DNA of 64,000 nt from Sphaerisporangium sp039871875 (GCF_039871875.1 NZ_JBDPMD010000003.1:248001-312000); one strand, 5' to 3'. Shown: positions 19,509-28,994, counted from the stretch's first letter. Made by a program: numbers and translations. Notes: generated by a model not told the origin, from the sequence alone.

Positions 19509-20219
19509 CTAGCGCTCCCAGGGGAAACGCTTGTGCGTCGCGTAGTCGGTGAGCCGCCGCCGCACCTCGGGGGTGGACATCAGGCGGCTGAACTCCTTGA
19601 CCGCGGTCGCCTCGACCTCGTCGGAGAGGATCCACATCTCCCGGAAGTAGCCCTTCATGTCCCCGATGATCGACTCGTCCAGTTTGGTGAGCCGGTACGC
19701 GAGCCGGTTGACGAGCGCACGCGGGTCGTCGGCCACCGCGTCCACCAGGTGGAACCGTTCGGCCTCGGCCGCGTCCACCGGCTGGGTGCTGAACGTCATC
19801 GTGTACGCCTTCTGGAAACCGGTGCGCCGGATCAGGAAGGGCAGCACGCAGCACGGCAGCAGCCCCCACAGGGCTTCGGGCAGGCTGAACGTGCTGCGTG
19901 CGCTGGCGTACACGAAGTCGCTCGCGGCGGCCAGCCCGACGCCGCCGCCGGCGACGCGGCCGTCCACCCGGGCGACCACGGCACGCGGCGTGGTGGTGAA
20001 GCGTTTGAGCAGGCCGAAGAACGCCGTGCCGCCGTCGGAGGCGTCCTCGTTCGCGGCGCCCTCCAGGTTCAGGCCGGTGCAGAAGACGCCGTCGCCGCCC
20101 TCGAGGACGAGGATGCGGCAGTCGGGGGTGGCCTCGGCCTGGTCCAGGGCGTCGTGGATCTCGGTGATGGCGTCCGCGTCGATGGTGGGGCGGATCCTCA
20201 GTCGCAGTGTGGTGGCCAT
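19509..20219 (-). CDS. enoyl-CoA hydratase/isomerase family protein (beta-branching ECH)
   Basis: A 236-residue crotonase-fold protein. Visible features include the oxyanion-hole region G-R-V-A-G-G-G-V-G and the helix starting F-S-L-P-E-A. With the adjacent HMG-CoA-synthase homologue it forms part of a beta-alkylation cassette: the synthase adds an acetyl- or propionyl-derived unit to a beta-keto acyl-ACP, and the hydratase dehydrates or decarboxylates the adduct. The best start is the ATG at 20219 behind GGTGGAG; a GTG at 20234 would overlap the upstream stop. Only one ECH is visible, so a second one, if used, must be elsewhere. Confidence 0.88.
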   Translation of the reverse strand: MATTLRLRIRPTIDADAITEIHDALDQAEATPDCRILVLEGGDGVFCTGLNLEGAANEDASDGGTAFFGLLKRFTTTPRAVVARVDGRVAGGGVGLAAASDFVYASARSTFSLPEALWGLLPCCVLPFLIRRTGFQKAYTMTFSTQPVDAAEAERFHLVDAVADDPRALVNRLAYRLTKLDESIIGDMKGYFREMWILSDEVEATAVKEFSRLMSTPEVRRRLTDYATHKRFPWER

Positions 20220-20224
20220 GGCGG

Positions 20225-21448
20225 TCAGCTCCACCGGTACTCGCGGTGGAATTCCGCGATGCGGTCGAGGACGAGCAGCCCGCGGCCCTCGAACTTGTCC
20301 TCGAACAGGTCGGCGTACGGCTTGGGGTCGAACACCGCGTCACGCACCCCGAAGACCCGGTCGGCGCTCAGATCGGTGATCATGTCGAGGTCGTCCACGG
20401 TGATCTCGCGCCGGTCCTCCAGCGCCTTCCCGATGTCCACGGCGGGCCGCGCGCCGGCGGGCACGACGCCGCTGTAGAACTCCGACGCGCAGCCGGAGCC
20501 GTAGGAGAACAGCCCGACGCGCCGCGGCTCGGCGAAGTCCCCGTGATCGAGGAGGGAGCACAGCGCGAGGTACAGCGCGGCGGAGAACGTGTTGCCCACC
20601 CGCATCCCGTACGTCAGCGACGGGACGACCCGGGAGGTGAAGTCGGCCTCGATCTCGCGGGGGCCGAACCCCTTCTGCTTGCGCAGCAGCATGCGGTGCG
20701 CACCTTTGACCATGCCGGCGAACGGCGTGTGCATGGCGAGGTAGGCGAAGGTGTCCACGATGTCGGCCCCGGCCACCCGCTTCCGGTACGCGGCGAAGCT
20801 CTCCTCGACGCACCGCATGTACGCCAGCAGCGACAGGTCCGGGTCCACCGAGTCCATGTCGTGCCGGGGGCGCAGCGTGTCCATCACCTCGAAGGTGTGG
20901 AACCCGCTGGCGCCCCGGTCCAGTTCCAGCACCCCGGCCTGGCCGCCGACCAGCATCGCGACCGCCCCCGCGCCCTCCGACGGCTCCCAGTACGAGGCCT
21001 TGACGGTGGCGCTGGCCGCGTCGGTCGCGACGGCCAGCGCCTTGACGCCCGGCACCGGGTTCGCCGCGACCATGCCGGCGGCGGTCTGCAGGGCCGCCGT
21101 GCCGCCGTAGCAGGCGTGTTTCACCTCGAAGGAGCGGCAGTTGGGGCTCAGGCCGAGGTGGTGGTGGATGTAGGTGCTGATCGGTTTGCCGAAGTCGAGG
21201 CCCGACTCGGTGCCCACGACGAGCACCTCGATGCGCTCGCGCTCGGCCGGGTCGAGGGCGTCGACGAGGGGCCTGGCGGCGTTGACGGCGTTGGTGACCG
21301 GGTCCTCGCACGGCAGGTTGACCGATCGCCGCTCCATCATGAGGTTCGCGAAGCGGCTCATGTCCAGGCCGCGGGCCTGGAACATCCCGCGCACGTCCAG
21401 GAACGCCCGGCCCACGTAGGCGCCGATCGCCTCGATTCCCAGCGCCAT
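20225..21448 (-). CDS. HMG-CoA synthase homologue (beta-branching HCS, LnmM-type)
   Basis: A 407-residue 3-hydroxy-3-methylglutaryl-CoA-synthase-like enzyme. The nucleophilic cysteine is C113 in H-A-C-Y-G-G-T, and the catalytic glutamate region TESGLDFGKP (E81) is present. In trans-AT clusters such enzymes attach a carbon branch at a beta-keto position. It needs a donor ACP and a decarboxylating partner (LnmK/LnmL or AcpC/KS equivalents), and neither is in the window. The gene begins 4 nt after the stop of the duplicated unknown protein, which indicates tight coupling. Confidence 0.95.
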   Translation of the reverse strand: MALGIEAIGAYVGRAFLDVRGMFQARGLDMSRFANLMMERRSVNLPCEDPVTNAVNAARPLVDALDPAERERIEVLVVGTESGLDFGKPISTYIHHHLGLSPNCRSFEVKHACYGGTAALQTAAGMVAANPVPGVKALAVATDAASATVKASYWEPSEGAGAVAMLVGGQAGVLELDRGASGFHTFEVMDTLRPRHDMDSVDPDLSLLAYMRCVEESFAAYRKRVAGADIVDTFAYLAMHTPFAGMVKGAHRMLLRKQKGFGPREIEADFTSRVVPSLTYGMRVGNTFSAALYLALCSLLDHGDFAEPRRVGLFSYGSGCASEFYSGVVPAGARPAVDIGKALEDRREITVDDLDMITDLSADRVFGVRDAVFDPKPYADLFEDKFEGRGLLVLDRIAEFHREYRWS

Positions 21449-21452
21449 GGTG

Positions 21453-22358
21453 TCACCGCCGGTCGGCGAGATGCGGCACCATCACCGTGTCGTTGATGCT
21501 GGTGGGCACGAACAGCCGGTCCCACTTGCCGCCGCCCTTGGCCTCGGGCACCCGCTCGGCGTCGTAGACCTCCTTCTCCATGCCCTCGCTGCGGTCGACC
21601 TCCTGGACCAGCCGGTAGTCCTCGAGCTGCCGCAGGTGGATCAGGCAGTGGATGCGGTCCTGCTGTCCCCACGTCTGCTCGTAGATGAACGCCGTGGCCT
21701 GCCCCGGGAGGGCGTTGTTGATGTGGTTGGACCAGTCGTAGAGGAACTGCCGCCCCTCCTCGCGGAACTCGTACCTGACGTCCCCCGTGCGCAGGATGAT
21801 CGCCCCGGCGTTCGCCGAGTTGAGCTGCTGGTCCGGCGGCTGCGACGTCTGGTGCACCGCCGGCGGCACGAACGACTCGCGCCTCTCCCGCGGATCACTC
21901 GGCTGCTCCTCGTGCCCCACGTTCGCGAACCCGTGCTGCGGACACATGATCGTCTCGCGCAGGCTCCCGTAGATGAACATCTTCTCCCAGTTCCCGCCGC
22001 CCTTCTTGGGCAGCCGGTCCCGCTGCGCGATGTCCTGGAACGCCGCGTCGTGGTCGACCATCTCCAGCAGCCTGCTGTACAGCTCCGGCGACTTCATGTG
22101 CACGAACCAGTGCACCCGGTCCTTGACCCCGAACACCTCTTCGTACAGGAAGGTCGTCGCGACCCCCACCTGAGCCCGGTTCATGTAGTTCACCAGCTCG
22201 ACACTGAAGTCCCGCCCCTCCTGCGCCATCTCGTACTCGAGCATCCCGACCCGATGAATGATCAGCCCCGCGTTCCCCGAATGCAGCAACTGCTCGGCCG
22301 GCAACGTCGTCTGACGCTGCGCCGACCTCTCCGCCCCCCACACTCCCGTCTCGCTCAT
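21453..22358 (-). CDS. internally duplicated protein of unknown function, leinamycin-type cluster
   Basis: A 301-residue protein, first gene of the HCS-ECH-AT/ER unit. The start is the ATG at 22358, preceded by GAGAGGGAG. Its two halves are clearly homologous. Residues about 24-145 and 160-290 share SxNAGxIIxRxG, EEGRxF, a YE-x-x-x-G-x-x-DR-x-H segment and K-x-GG-x-W-x-x-x-F. The R-x-H-x-x-x-H-x-K/R-x-x-E pattern is reminiscent of NIPSNAP/monooxygenase-like dimeric alpha/beta barrels, so the duplication might form a pseudo-dimer; this is inference. I recall unassigned proteins (LnmH-like) in leinamycin-family clusters but cannot confirm the match. No catalytic residues can be assigned. Confidence 0.85.
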   Translation of the reverse strand: MSETGVWGAERSAQRQTTLPAEQLLHSGNAGLIIHRVGMLEYEMAQEGRDFSVELVNYMNRAQVGVATTFLYEEVFGVKDRVHWFVHMKSPELYSRLLEMVDHDAAFQDIAQRDRLPKKGGGNWEKMFIYGSLRETIMCPQHGFANVGHEEQPSDPRERRESFVPPAVHQTSQPPDQQLNSANAGAIILRTGDVRYEFREEGRQFLYDWSNHINNALPGQATAFIYEQTWGQQDRIHCLIHLRQLEDYRLVQEVDRSEGMEKEVYDAERVPEAKGGGKWDRLFVPTSINDTVMVPHLADRR

Positions 22359-22419
22359 GACTCCCTCTCCCAGATTCGGCTTCCTCCCCCGAATGTCACC
22401 CAACCGCCACCGCACGTCC

Positions 22420-22435
22420 GCTCAATCTTGAGCAG
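22420..22435. promoter_or_regulatory. inverted-repeat operator candidate, site 2
   Basis: GCTCAA-TC-TTGAGC followed by AG is a perfect 6-bp inverted repeat, 62 nt upstream of the ATG at 22358. It matches site 1 (16379-16396) at 13 of 16 positions. It overlaps the last codons of the upstream helicase gene, so the promoter of the HCS operon is embedded at that gene's end. Confidence 0.6.
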
Positions 22436-24617
22436 CCCCGGCGGCGCGTCCGGGAGTTTCAGGAGCGCCGAGGGCGAGGCGGCGCTGTTCCTCCTCGACG
22501 ACGCGGTGGGCGAGGGACTGTTCGGAGATGTCCACCGCGTCGGATGTGGAGTCGGCGAGGTCGCTGCGGCGGGCGTAGGCGTCGAAGAGTTCTGATTTGC
22601 CGGCCAGGATGGTGAGCATGCGCTGGTCCACCGCGTCCACCGAGAGGAGGCGGTGGACCTGGACGGTGCGGACCTGGCCCATGCGGTGGGCGCGGGCCAC
22701 GGCCTGGGATTCCATGGTGGGTTTGACCTGGGGTTCGCACATGATGACGACGGAGGCGGCCTGGAGGTTGATGCCGGTGCCTCCGGCTTGGATCTGGCTG
22801 AGCAGGATGGCGTGGCCGGAGGTGCGGGAGAACTCGTCCACCAGTTCCTGGCGGCGCGGCGGGGGGAGGGCGCCGGAGATCGGGCCGCGTGCCCGGCCGT
22901 CCAGGGCTGTGCCGACGGTGGCGAGTACGTCGCGGAAGTAGGAGTAGACGACCACCTTGAGGTGGTTGGCCCGGGCGTCCTCCACCAGTTCCAGCAGTCG
23001 TTTCAGCTTGGCGGAGGTGGCGGGTTCGGCGTAGGCGGCGCGGCGCATCGCCATGAAGTTGCCCGCGGCGACCGCCTCGCGGTAGGCGGCGAAGTCGGCG
23101 CCGCTGAACTCGACCCACTCGTCGACGTCGACGCGGCCGGGGAGCTCCCTGAGCACGTCCTGCTGGTTGCGCCGCAGGTAGACGGGGGCGACCGCTTTAC
23201 GGAACACCTTCGCGCCTGCGGCGAGGTCGCCGCCGCGCAGGGTGTCGGTCATGTCGGGGCGCAGGTAGGAGACCAGGGTGCGGAACTCCTCCACGCGGTT
23301 CTCCATGGGGGTGCCGGTCAGGAAGAGCACACGTTCGGTCCTCTCACACCACCCGGCCACCGCCTGGGCACGTCTGGTCCGGGGGTTCTTGACGTAGTGC
23401 GCCTCGTCCACGACGAGCAGACCGATCTCGACGCCGGGCGGCACGTGCAGGCGGTTCAAGCTGTCCATCGTCACCACCGCGACGCCGCCCCGCCGCAGCC
23501 ACTCCTCCCGCGCCAGGTCGCGGCCCGGACCGTGGATCGGGTAGGCGGCGAGTGTGCTGCGGCCCTCGATCTCCCGCACCCAGTTGATCAGCACGCTCGC
23601 CGGGCACACCACCAGGAAGTGCGTCGCCCCCCGCGCCTTGAGGTGGGCGAGCACCGCGATGGCCTCGATCGACTTCCCGAGGCCCATCTCGTCCCCGATG
23701 ATCACCCGCCCCTGCGCGAGCGCGAACCGCGCCCCGAACGCCTGATACCCCCGCAGCGACACCCTGCGCTCGGTGTCGTCGAGCGCCTGCGCGTTGACCT
23801 TCGTGAGCAGGTCGTCGGGCAGCACCCCCCGCCCGCTCTCGACGGGCTCCCCCGCCACCTCGGCCAGCAGGCTGTAGTACTCCGCGCCGCGGAACTCGAA
23901 GTCCGCCCACGCCTCGAACGCCGGCACCGGGGGCCGCAGCAGGTCGGCGGTGACCTGCGCCAGCAGCAGCCGTGTCTCCCGGGAGTCCTCCAGCAGCCGC
24001 GCGATCTGCCCCACCGCCGCGTGCGCACGCTCACGCCTGCCGGTGTCCGCGAAGAACATGCGCACCCTGCTGCGGGCCGGCCGCGCCTCGCCGAGCAGCC
24101 CTTCGAGCCGCGAGACGAGGCCCCGGGCCACCTCCAGGGCACGCGGCAGCTCCGGCCCGGCGTCCACCAACCGCCGCAGCGCCACCACCAGTTCCCCGCT
24201 GAGCGGGTCCTGCCGCTCGACGTCGATCCGGATCCCGACCGCCTGCTCCACCGCCCGCGCGATCTGGCCCGCCGCCGCCTGCACCTGCCGTACCGTCTGC
24301 GCCCCCACCCCCGGCAGCAGCTGCAACTGGTAGGCGGAGGCGTCCAGCACGTCGAGAACGGTCGCGTACCCGTTCCGTTCCAGCACCCCGACCCGCAGCC
24401 GCCCGTCCGTGACGTCGTTGATCCGCCCGACGGGAATGGCCCCGAGCTCTCCCCGCGCGGCCTCCCGCCGCACCGCCCCGAGCGCCTCCACGACCGCTCC
24501 GCGCACCACCCCGTACTCGTCCAGCACCTCCCGCGCGTCGGCGAGCAGCGCCTCCGCACCCGCGCAGAGCGCCCTGGCCTCCCTGCCCACGAGCCGCCGC
24601 CCTTCCACCGCGTCCAC
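22422..24617 (-). CDS. SNF2-family DEAD/DEAH-box helicase
   Basis: A 731-residue ATP-dependent DNA translocase. Residues 1-290 form an N-terminal region with a helix-hairpin-helix-like L-L-P-G-V-G-A segment. The ATPase core starts near 300, with the Walker A region GDEMGLGKS, a DEAH box, TGTP (motif III), and the C-terminal half carrying QAGGTGINL and ARAHRMGQ. It probably acts in DNA repair or remodelling and is not part of the polyketide pathway, so its end marks the right border of the left cluster. The GTG start at 24617 sits directly on GGAGG; a GTG three codons inside (24608) has better spacing. Confidence 0.93.
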   Translation of the reverse strand: MDAVEGRRLVGREARALCAGAEALLADAREVLDEYGVVRGAVVEALGAVRREAARGELGAIPVGRINDVTDGRLRVGVLERNGYATVLDVLDASAYQLQLLPGVGAQTVRQVQAAAGQIARAVEQAVGIRIDVERQDPLSGELVVALRRLVDAGPELPRALEVARGLVSRLEGLLGEARPARSRVRMFFADTGRRERAHAAVGQIARLLEDSRETRLLLAQVTADLLRPPVPAFEAWADFEFRGAEYYSLLAEVAGEPVESGRGVLPDDLLTKVNAQALDDTERRVSLRGYQAFGARFALAQGRVIIGDEMGLGKSIEAIAVLAHLKARGATHFLVVCPASVLINWVREIEGRSTLAAYPIHGPGRDLAREEWLRRGGVAVVTMDSLNRLHVPPGVEIGLLVVDEAHYVKNPRTRRAQAVAGWCERTERVLFLTGTPMENRVEEFRTLVSYLRPDMTDTLRGGDLAAGAKVFRKAVAPVYLRRNQQDVLRELPGRVDVDEWVEFSGADFAAYREAVAAGNFMAMRRAAYAEPATSAKLKRLLELVEDARANHLKVVVYSYFRDVLATVGTALDGRARGPISGALPPPRRQELVDEFSRTSGHAILLSQIQAGGTGINLQAASVVIMCEPQVKPTMESQAVARAHRMGQVRTVQVHRLLSVDAVDQRMLTILAGKSELFDAYARRSDLADSTSDAVDISEQSLAHRVVEEEQRRLALGAPETPGRAAGAAQD

Positions 24618-24698
24618 CTCCGTTGCCGCCGTACCACTGCCCTGAGCGACAGGTTCTTCGCACGGTATCGGGGGACCCGTCCCCGGCGTACGCGGAAG

Positions 24699-25988
24699 CT
24701 ACAGGTAGCGCAGCCACAGGTACGGCGCGACCAGCGCGACGGTGACCACGGTGACGACCAGGCCGTACTTCGTGAAGCGCCAGAAGGAGATCGGGGTGCC
24801 GTTGCGTGCGGCTATGCCGATGACCACGACGTTGGCGGCGGCGCCCACGGCGGTGGCGTTGCCGCCGAGGTCGGCGCCGAAAGCCAGGCTCCACCACAGC
24901 ACCTGGCCGGGACCCGGGCCGCCGGCGGCCTGGACCATCTGCTCGACGATCGGGCTCATGGTGGCCACGTAGGGGATGTTGTCCACGATCGCCGACAGTG
25001 CCGCCGAGGCACCGAGCAGCGCCATGCTCGCCAGGCCGAGCTGCCCGGAGGTCGCCTCGACCGCCAGGCTCGCCACCTGGCCGATCACCCCGGTCTCGAC
25101 GAGGGCGCCGACCATGACGAACAGGCCCATGAAGAACACCAGCGTGGGCCACTCCACCGCGGCGATGGCCTGCTCGGTGGTCACCCTGGTCGCGGCGACG
25201 AGGACCCCGGCGCCGAGGATCGCCACCACCGACGGCTCGTAGTGCAGCACCGGGTGCAGCACGAACGCGGCCATCACGACGGCGAGCACCGCCAGGCTCT
25301 GCCACAACAACGAGCGGTCGGCGATCGCCTCACGTTCGTTCAACCGCATGATCTGCGCGGCCCGCTCGGGGTCGTAGACGAACCAGCGGCGGAACAGGAC
25401 GCGGCACAGTCCGGTGAACACGACCATCAGCACGATCACCATCGGCGCCATGTGCACGAGGAAGTCGTTGAACGACAGGCCGCCCCGGCTGGCGATGATG
25501 ATGTTGGGCGGGTCGCCGACCAGGGTCGCGGCACCGCCGATGTTGGACGCCATGGCCTCGGCGATCAGGTACGGCACGGGTGACAGGGCCAGCCGTTCGC
25601 ACACCAGGAACGTCACCGGCGCGACCAGCAGCACCGTGGTCACGTTGTCCAGCATGGCGGACGCCAGCGCGGTGATGACCACGAGCAGCACCATCAGCCG
25701 GTACGGCCGGCCGCGCGCCCGTTTGGCCGCCCAGATCGCCAGGTACTCGAACAGGCCGGTCTGCTTCAGCACCCCGACGATCACCATCATGCCGAGCAGC
25801 AGGAAGATGACGTTCCAGTCGACGCCGGTGCTCTCGGAGAAGAACGCCGCGCCCGCGTCGCTGGCGTGGATCAGCAGCATGAGGCCGGCGCCGCCGAGCG
25901 CGGCGGCGACCCGGTGGACACGTTCGGTCGCGATCAGCGCGTACGCACCGAGGAAGACGGCGACCGTCACCCAGGCGAGGACGCTCAC
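24699..25988 (-). CDS. ArsB/NhaD-superfamily ion transporter
   Basis: A 429-residue, strongly hydrophobic protein with about ten to twelve membrane segments. The motif NIGGAATLVGDPPNIIIAS near residues 148-166, and a second related DLGGNATAVGAAAN near 380, are typical of the ion-transporter superfamily that includes ArsB arsenite pumps, NhaD Na+/H+ antiporters and the human P protein. The substrate cannot be assigned. It is translationally coupled (ATGA overlap) to the CBS-domain gene upstream, which suggests ligand- or adenylate-controlled transport. Confidence 0.9.
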   Translation of the reverse strand: MSVLAWVTVAVFLGAYALIATERVHRVAAALGGAGLMLLIHASDAGAAFFSESTGVDWNVIFLLLGMMVIVGVLKQTGLFEYLAIWAAKRARGRPYRLMVLLVVITALASAMLDNVTTVLLVAPVTFLVCERLALSPVPYLIAEAMASNIGGAATLVGDPPNIIIASRGGLSFNDFLVHMAPMVIVLMVVFTGLCRVLFRRWFVYDPERAAQIMRLNEREAIADRSLLWQSLAVLAVVMAAFVLHPVLHYEPSVVAILGAGVLVAATRVTTEQAIAAVEWPTLVFFMGLFVMVGALVETGVIGQVASLAVEATSGQLGLASMALLGASAALSAIVDNIPYVATMSPIVEQMVQAAGGPGPGQVLWWSLAFGADLGGNATAVGAAANVVVIGIAARNGTPISFWRFTKYGLVVTVVTVALVAPYLWLRYL

Positions 25989-26428
25989 TGGGCCAGCAAC
26001 CCGTCCAGCAGGACCTTCAGGGTGACCGCGCCGAGCAATCGCCGCTCGTCGACCACCGCGACGAGCGGGCTGTGCGTGCGGGCCATCAACGCGGCCATCT
26101 CCAGCGCCGTGGCGTCGGGGTCGGTGACCGGGAGCTCCCGGGGGCGCCCGGGCAGCACGTCGCGTACGGCCCGCCCGGCCAGCGAGGACAGCAGGGCGTC
26201 GGCGTGCGCCTCGTCGACCACCCGCGCGAGCGCCGGGTCGTCCTGGCAGTACCGGGGCACGGCGAGTCGCAGCACCTGGGTGCCGGGCAGGATGCTGGCC
26301 GGCAGTCCCTCGTCGTCGACGACGATCAGGCCCGGCAGGTCGTGGTCCGCGAGCAGCCGCGCCGCGTCGATGACCGATGTGCCGGGTGTCACGGTGGGGA
26401 ACGGGGTGAGCAGATCACGAGCTCGCAT
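25985..26428 (-). CDS. CBS-domain protein
   Basis: A 147-residue protein made of a CBS pair: PFPTVTPGTSVIDAARLL at the N terminus and DPDATALEMAALMARTHSPLVAVVD in the C-terminal half. CBS pairs bind adenosine nucleotides and usually regulate a partner. The stop overlaps the start of the transporter gene by four bases, so the two are likely expressed together and the CBS protein may gate the transporter. Confidence 0.9.
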   Translation of the reverse strand: MRARDLLTPFPTVTPGTSVIDAARLLADHDLPGLIVVDDEGLPASILPGTQVLRLAVPRYCQDDPALARVVDEAHADALLSSLAGRAVRDVLPGRPRELPVTDPDATALEMAALMARTHSPLVAVVDERRLLGAVTLKVLLDGLLAQ

Positions 26429-26683
26429 GAGGCGGCCTTTCCCAAAGGTCGGCTGAGGACTCGCCGACTAGACTTCCCGGCAAACCCTGCCACGACCGCA
26501 CCGAGAAGGCCGACCTGTCCCACGGCGACTTCCTGTGCCGGTCCCTGCTGCTCTCCCCTCCCGACGGCGCGCGTATCGTGAAGGAGGAGAAGTTCGGCCC
26601 CACCGCGCTCGCCTTCACGGACATCCACGCCGTCGGATCCCCCTCCTGTGCTACCACCGCCGACGAGACCCAAGGAGGGCGTG

Positions 26684-27898
26684 GTGGCCGGCAACAGGGC
26701 AGTGACGTACATAGGGCCGGGCAAGGTCGAGGTGCGCGCCATCGGCTTCCCGGAGCTGATGCTGAGGGACGGCCCCGGGGTGCACCCGGCGAACGTCGGG
26801 CGCAGGTGCGAGCACGGGGTCGTCCTCAAGGTCGTGGCGAGCAACATCTGCGGCTCGGACCAGCACATGGTGCGCGGCCGCACCACCGCGCCGCCCGGGC
26901 TGGTGCTCGGGCACGAGATCACCGGTGAGGTGGTCGAGCGCGGCCGGGACGTCGAGTTCATCAAGCCGAGCGACCTGTGCTCGGTCCCGTTCAACATCGC
27001 GTGCGGCGCTGCCGCATGTGCAAGGAGGGCCACACCGGGGTGTGCCTGAACGTCAACCCCGACCGCCCCGGCTCCGCGTACGGCTACGTGGACATGGGCG
27101 GCTGGGTCGGCGGCCAGGCCGAGTACGTCATGGTCCCGTACGCCGACTGGAACCTGCTGAGGTTCCCCGACCGCGACCAGGCCATGGAGAAGATCCTCGA
27201 CCTGACGATGTTGTCCGACATTTTCCCCACCGGCTACCACGGCGCCGTGACCGCCGGCGTCACCTCCGGCTCCACCGTCTACGTGGCAGGCGCCGGCCCG
27301 GTGGGCCTGGCGGCCGCCCACGCCGCCCAGTTCCTCCGCGCCTCGGTGGTGATCGTCGGCGACCTCAACAGGGACCGCCTGGCCCAGGCCCGCAGCTTCG
27401 GCTGCGAGATCGCCGACCTGACACTGGATGCCTCCCTGCCCGACCAGATCGAGCAGATCCTCGGCGTCCCCGAAGTGGACGCCGCGGTCGACGCCGTGGG
27501 CTACGAGGCCCGCGGCCACGGCACCGGCGCCGAGGAGGCCCCCGCGACCGTACTCAACTCCACCATGGAGATCACCCGCGCCGCCGGCCGCATCGGCATC
27601 CCCGGCCTCTACATCACCGGCGACCCCGGCGCCGCGGACGAAGCCGCCAAACAGGGCTCCCTGTCCATCCGCATCGTCCAGGGCTGGGCCAAGTCCCACA
27701 CCTTCACCACCGGCCAGTGCCCCGTCATGCGCTACCACCACGCCCTGATGAACGCCATCCTGCACGACAGGGTCCACATCGCCGAAGCCGTCAACGCGAC
27801 ACCCATCCCGCTGGACGAGGCCCCGCGGCTACGCCGACTTCGACCGCGGCGTCGCCCGCAAGTTCGTCCTCGACCCGCACGGCCTGCTGACGGGGTGA
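26684..27898 (+). pseudogene. glutathione-independent formaldehyde dehydrogenase (Zn-ADH family), two frameshifts
   Basis: The reading starts at GTG 26684 behind AAGGAGG. The reconstructed protein is a zinc-dependent medium-chain dehydrogenase: SNICGSDQHMVRGR, GHEITGEV, then after a shift C-x-M-C-K-E-G-H-T-G-V-C (structural zinc) and AGAGPVGLAAA (NAD site). One base is missing near 27008, inside what should read GGC-CGC-TGC. Two are missing (or one added) near 27824, after which RGYADFDRGVARKF finishes the protein at TGA 27896-27898. Either the gene is dead or the assembly has errors here; its decayed neighbours favour the first. Confidence 0.85.
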
Positions 27899-27904
27899 CT
27901 CTCA

Positions 27905-28263
27905 GCCGCGGTCGACGCCGGTCATGCCGTAGCCGGGGTCCGGTTGGGGCAGGACCGGTAGCCGCCGTCGAGGCACGTCCGGCAGAAGCGGCTCGGCACG
28001 GGGATCTCCACGGTCACCTGTCACCGGGCCGCGGGCGCGTTCGCCCACTTCCTCGATGACGCCGACCGGCTCGTGGCCGGGCACCAGCGGTCGCCGTCCG
28101 CGACACGGTGGTAGCCCCGGTGCACCTCCACGTCGCTGCCGCAGACGCGGTCGGCCTCCACGCGGAGCAGGCCCTCGTCCGGCCCGATCACCAGTCGCGG
28201 GAACTCCCCAATCTCGATGCGCCGCAGGGCGACCTGCACGGCCGTGCGTACTTTGTCCGCCAT
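27905..28263 (-). pseudogene. zinc-type alcohol dehydrogenase N-terminal remnant
   Basis: From ATG 28263 the frame reads a GroES-like ADH N terminus (R-V-C-G-S-D-V-E-V-H-R-G) that shifts near 28085. The other frame then continues PLVPGHEPVGVIEEVGERARG and breaks again within the zinc-binding EPLLP region. Nothing corresponding to the NAD domain follows. It is a truncated, frameshifted fragment convergent with the dehydrogenase remnant beside it. Confidence 0.7.
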
Positions 28264-28389
28264 GGATCACCAGTCTGACGCCGCCGGCGGGCCCTGACGA
28301 CACGACTTCCGTGAGGCGGAAGTCGTGTCGACCGTCCCGGCCGCCGGTCGTCATAGTCGGGTCCCATTCCGACCAGGAGGGGACCTTCC

Positions 28390-28745
28390 GTGACCACCCT
28401 CGGTTTCGTCCGGCCCGAGGACAGGGACGCCGTCACCGCGATGTTGCATGCGCACCTCGCGGGGCTGCCCGCCCGCTCCCCGTTCTACGCCCGCCTGTTC
28501 GCCGAGCACGGCGTCGACCCGAGGGCGTCGCCGGGCTGGACGACCTGTGCGGCCTGCCCTTCACCACCAAGCAGATATTGCGCACTCGCAGGCCTCGGCG
28601 GCGTACGCGATCGGCAGCACCGTCGCCGGCGGAGCACCCCGGTGTTCCCGCGCTGTACTCCGCCTACGGCTCCTCGACGTCCGTCGCCCTGTTCCTCACC
28701 ATGCCGGACCTGGTCAGTCTCGCGGCCCGTGCTCGGCGTCCGGCG
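28390..28745 (+). pseudogene. PaaK-like acyl-CoA ligase remnant
   Basis: GTG 28390 behind AGGAGGGG starts FYARLFAEHGVDP, as in the N terminus of phenylacetate-CoA-ligase-like enzymes. The expected GLDDLCGLPFTTKQ continues in another frame at about 28530, and further frame changes follow. The AMP-binding core is absent. The remaining bases to 28994 contain nothing I recognise. Confidence 0.55.
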
Positions 28746-28994
28746 GGCTGTGACGGCACGGGAGACCGAGAGCCCGGCGTCCTGGCCGTGGCGCGGGAGT
28801 CAGTAGAGCGTGCCGCACCGCACCGCGCGGGCCGACCCCTGAGCCGCGCCCGCCCGGTGATCACAGATCGGTGGTCACGCCATTCGGGGATCGATAAGGT
28901 GAGGGTCCCGCGTCCGCCGTACGACGATGACAGGGACAAGCCGGTGTCAGGAACAGGCCGCGACTGAAGCTGGACCAAGCTCCAGGAGGACAAC

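Noticed and set aside
26430..26683. Possible short gene before the dehydrogenase remnant
   Set aside because: A short open frame exists, but no ribosome-binding site or family resemblance supports it; treated as intergenic.
26389..27777. A 462-residue minus-strand frame across the formaldehyde dehydrogenase
   Set aside because: Antisense to a recognisable, though frameshifted, dehydrogenase; Gly/Ala-rich with no motif.
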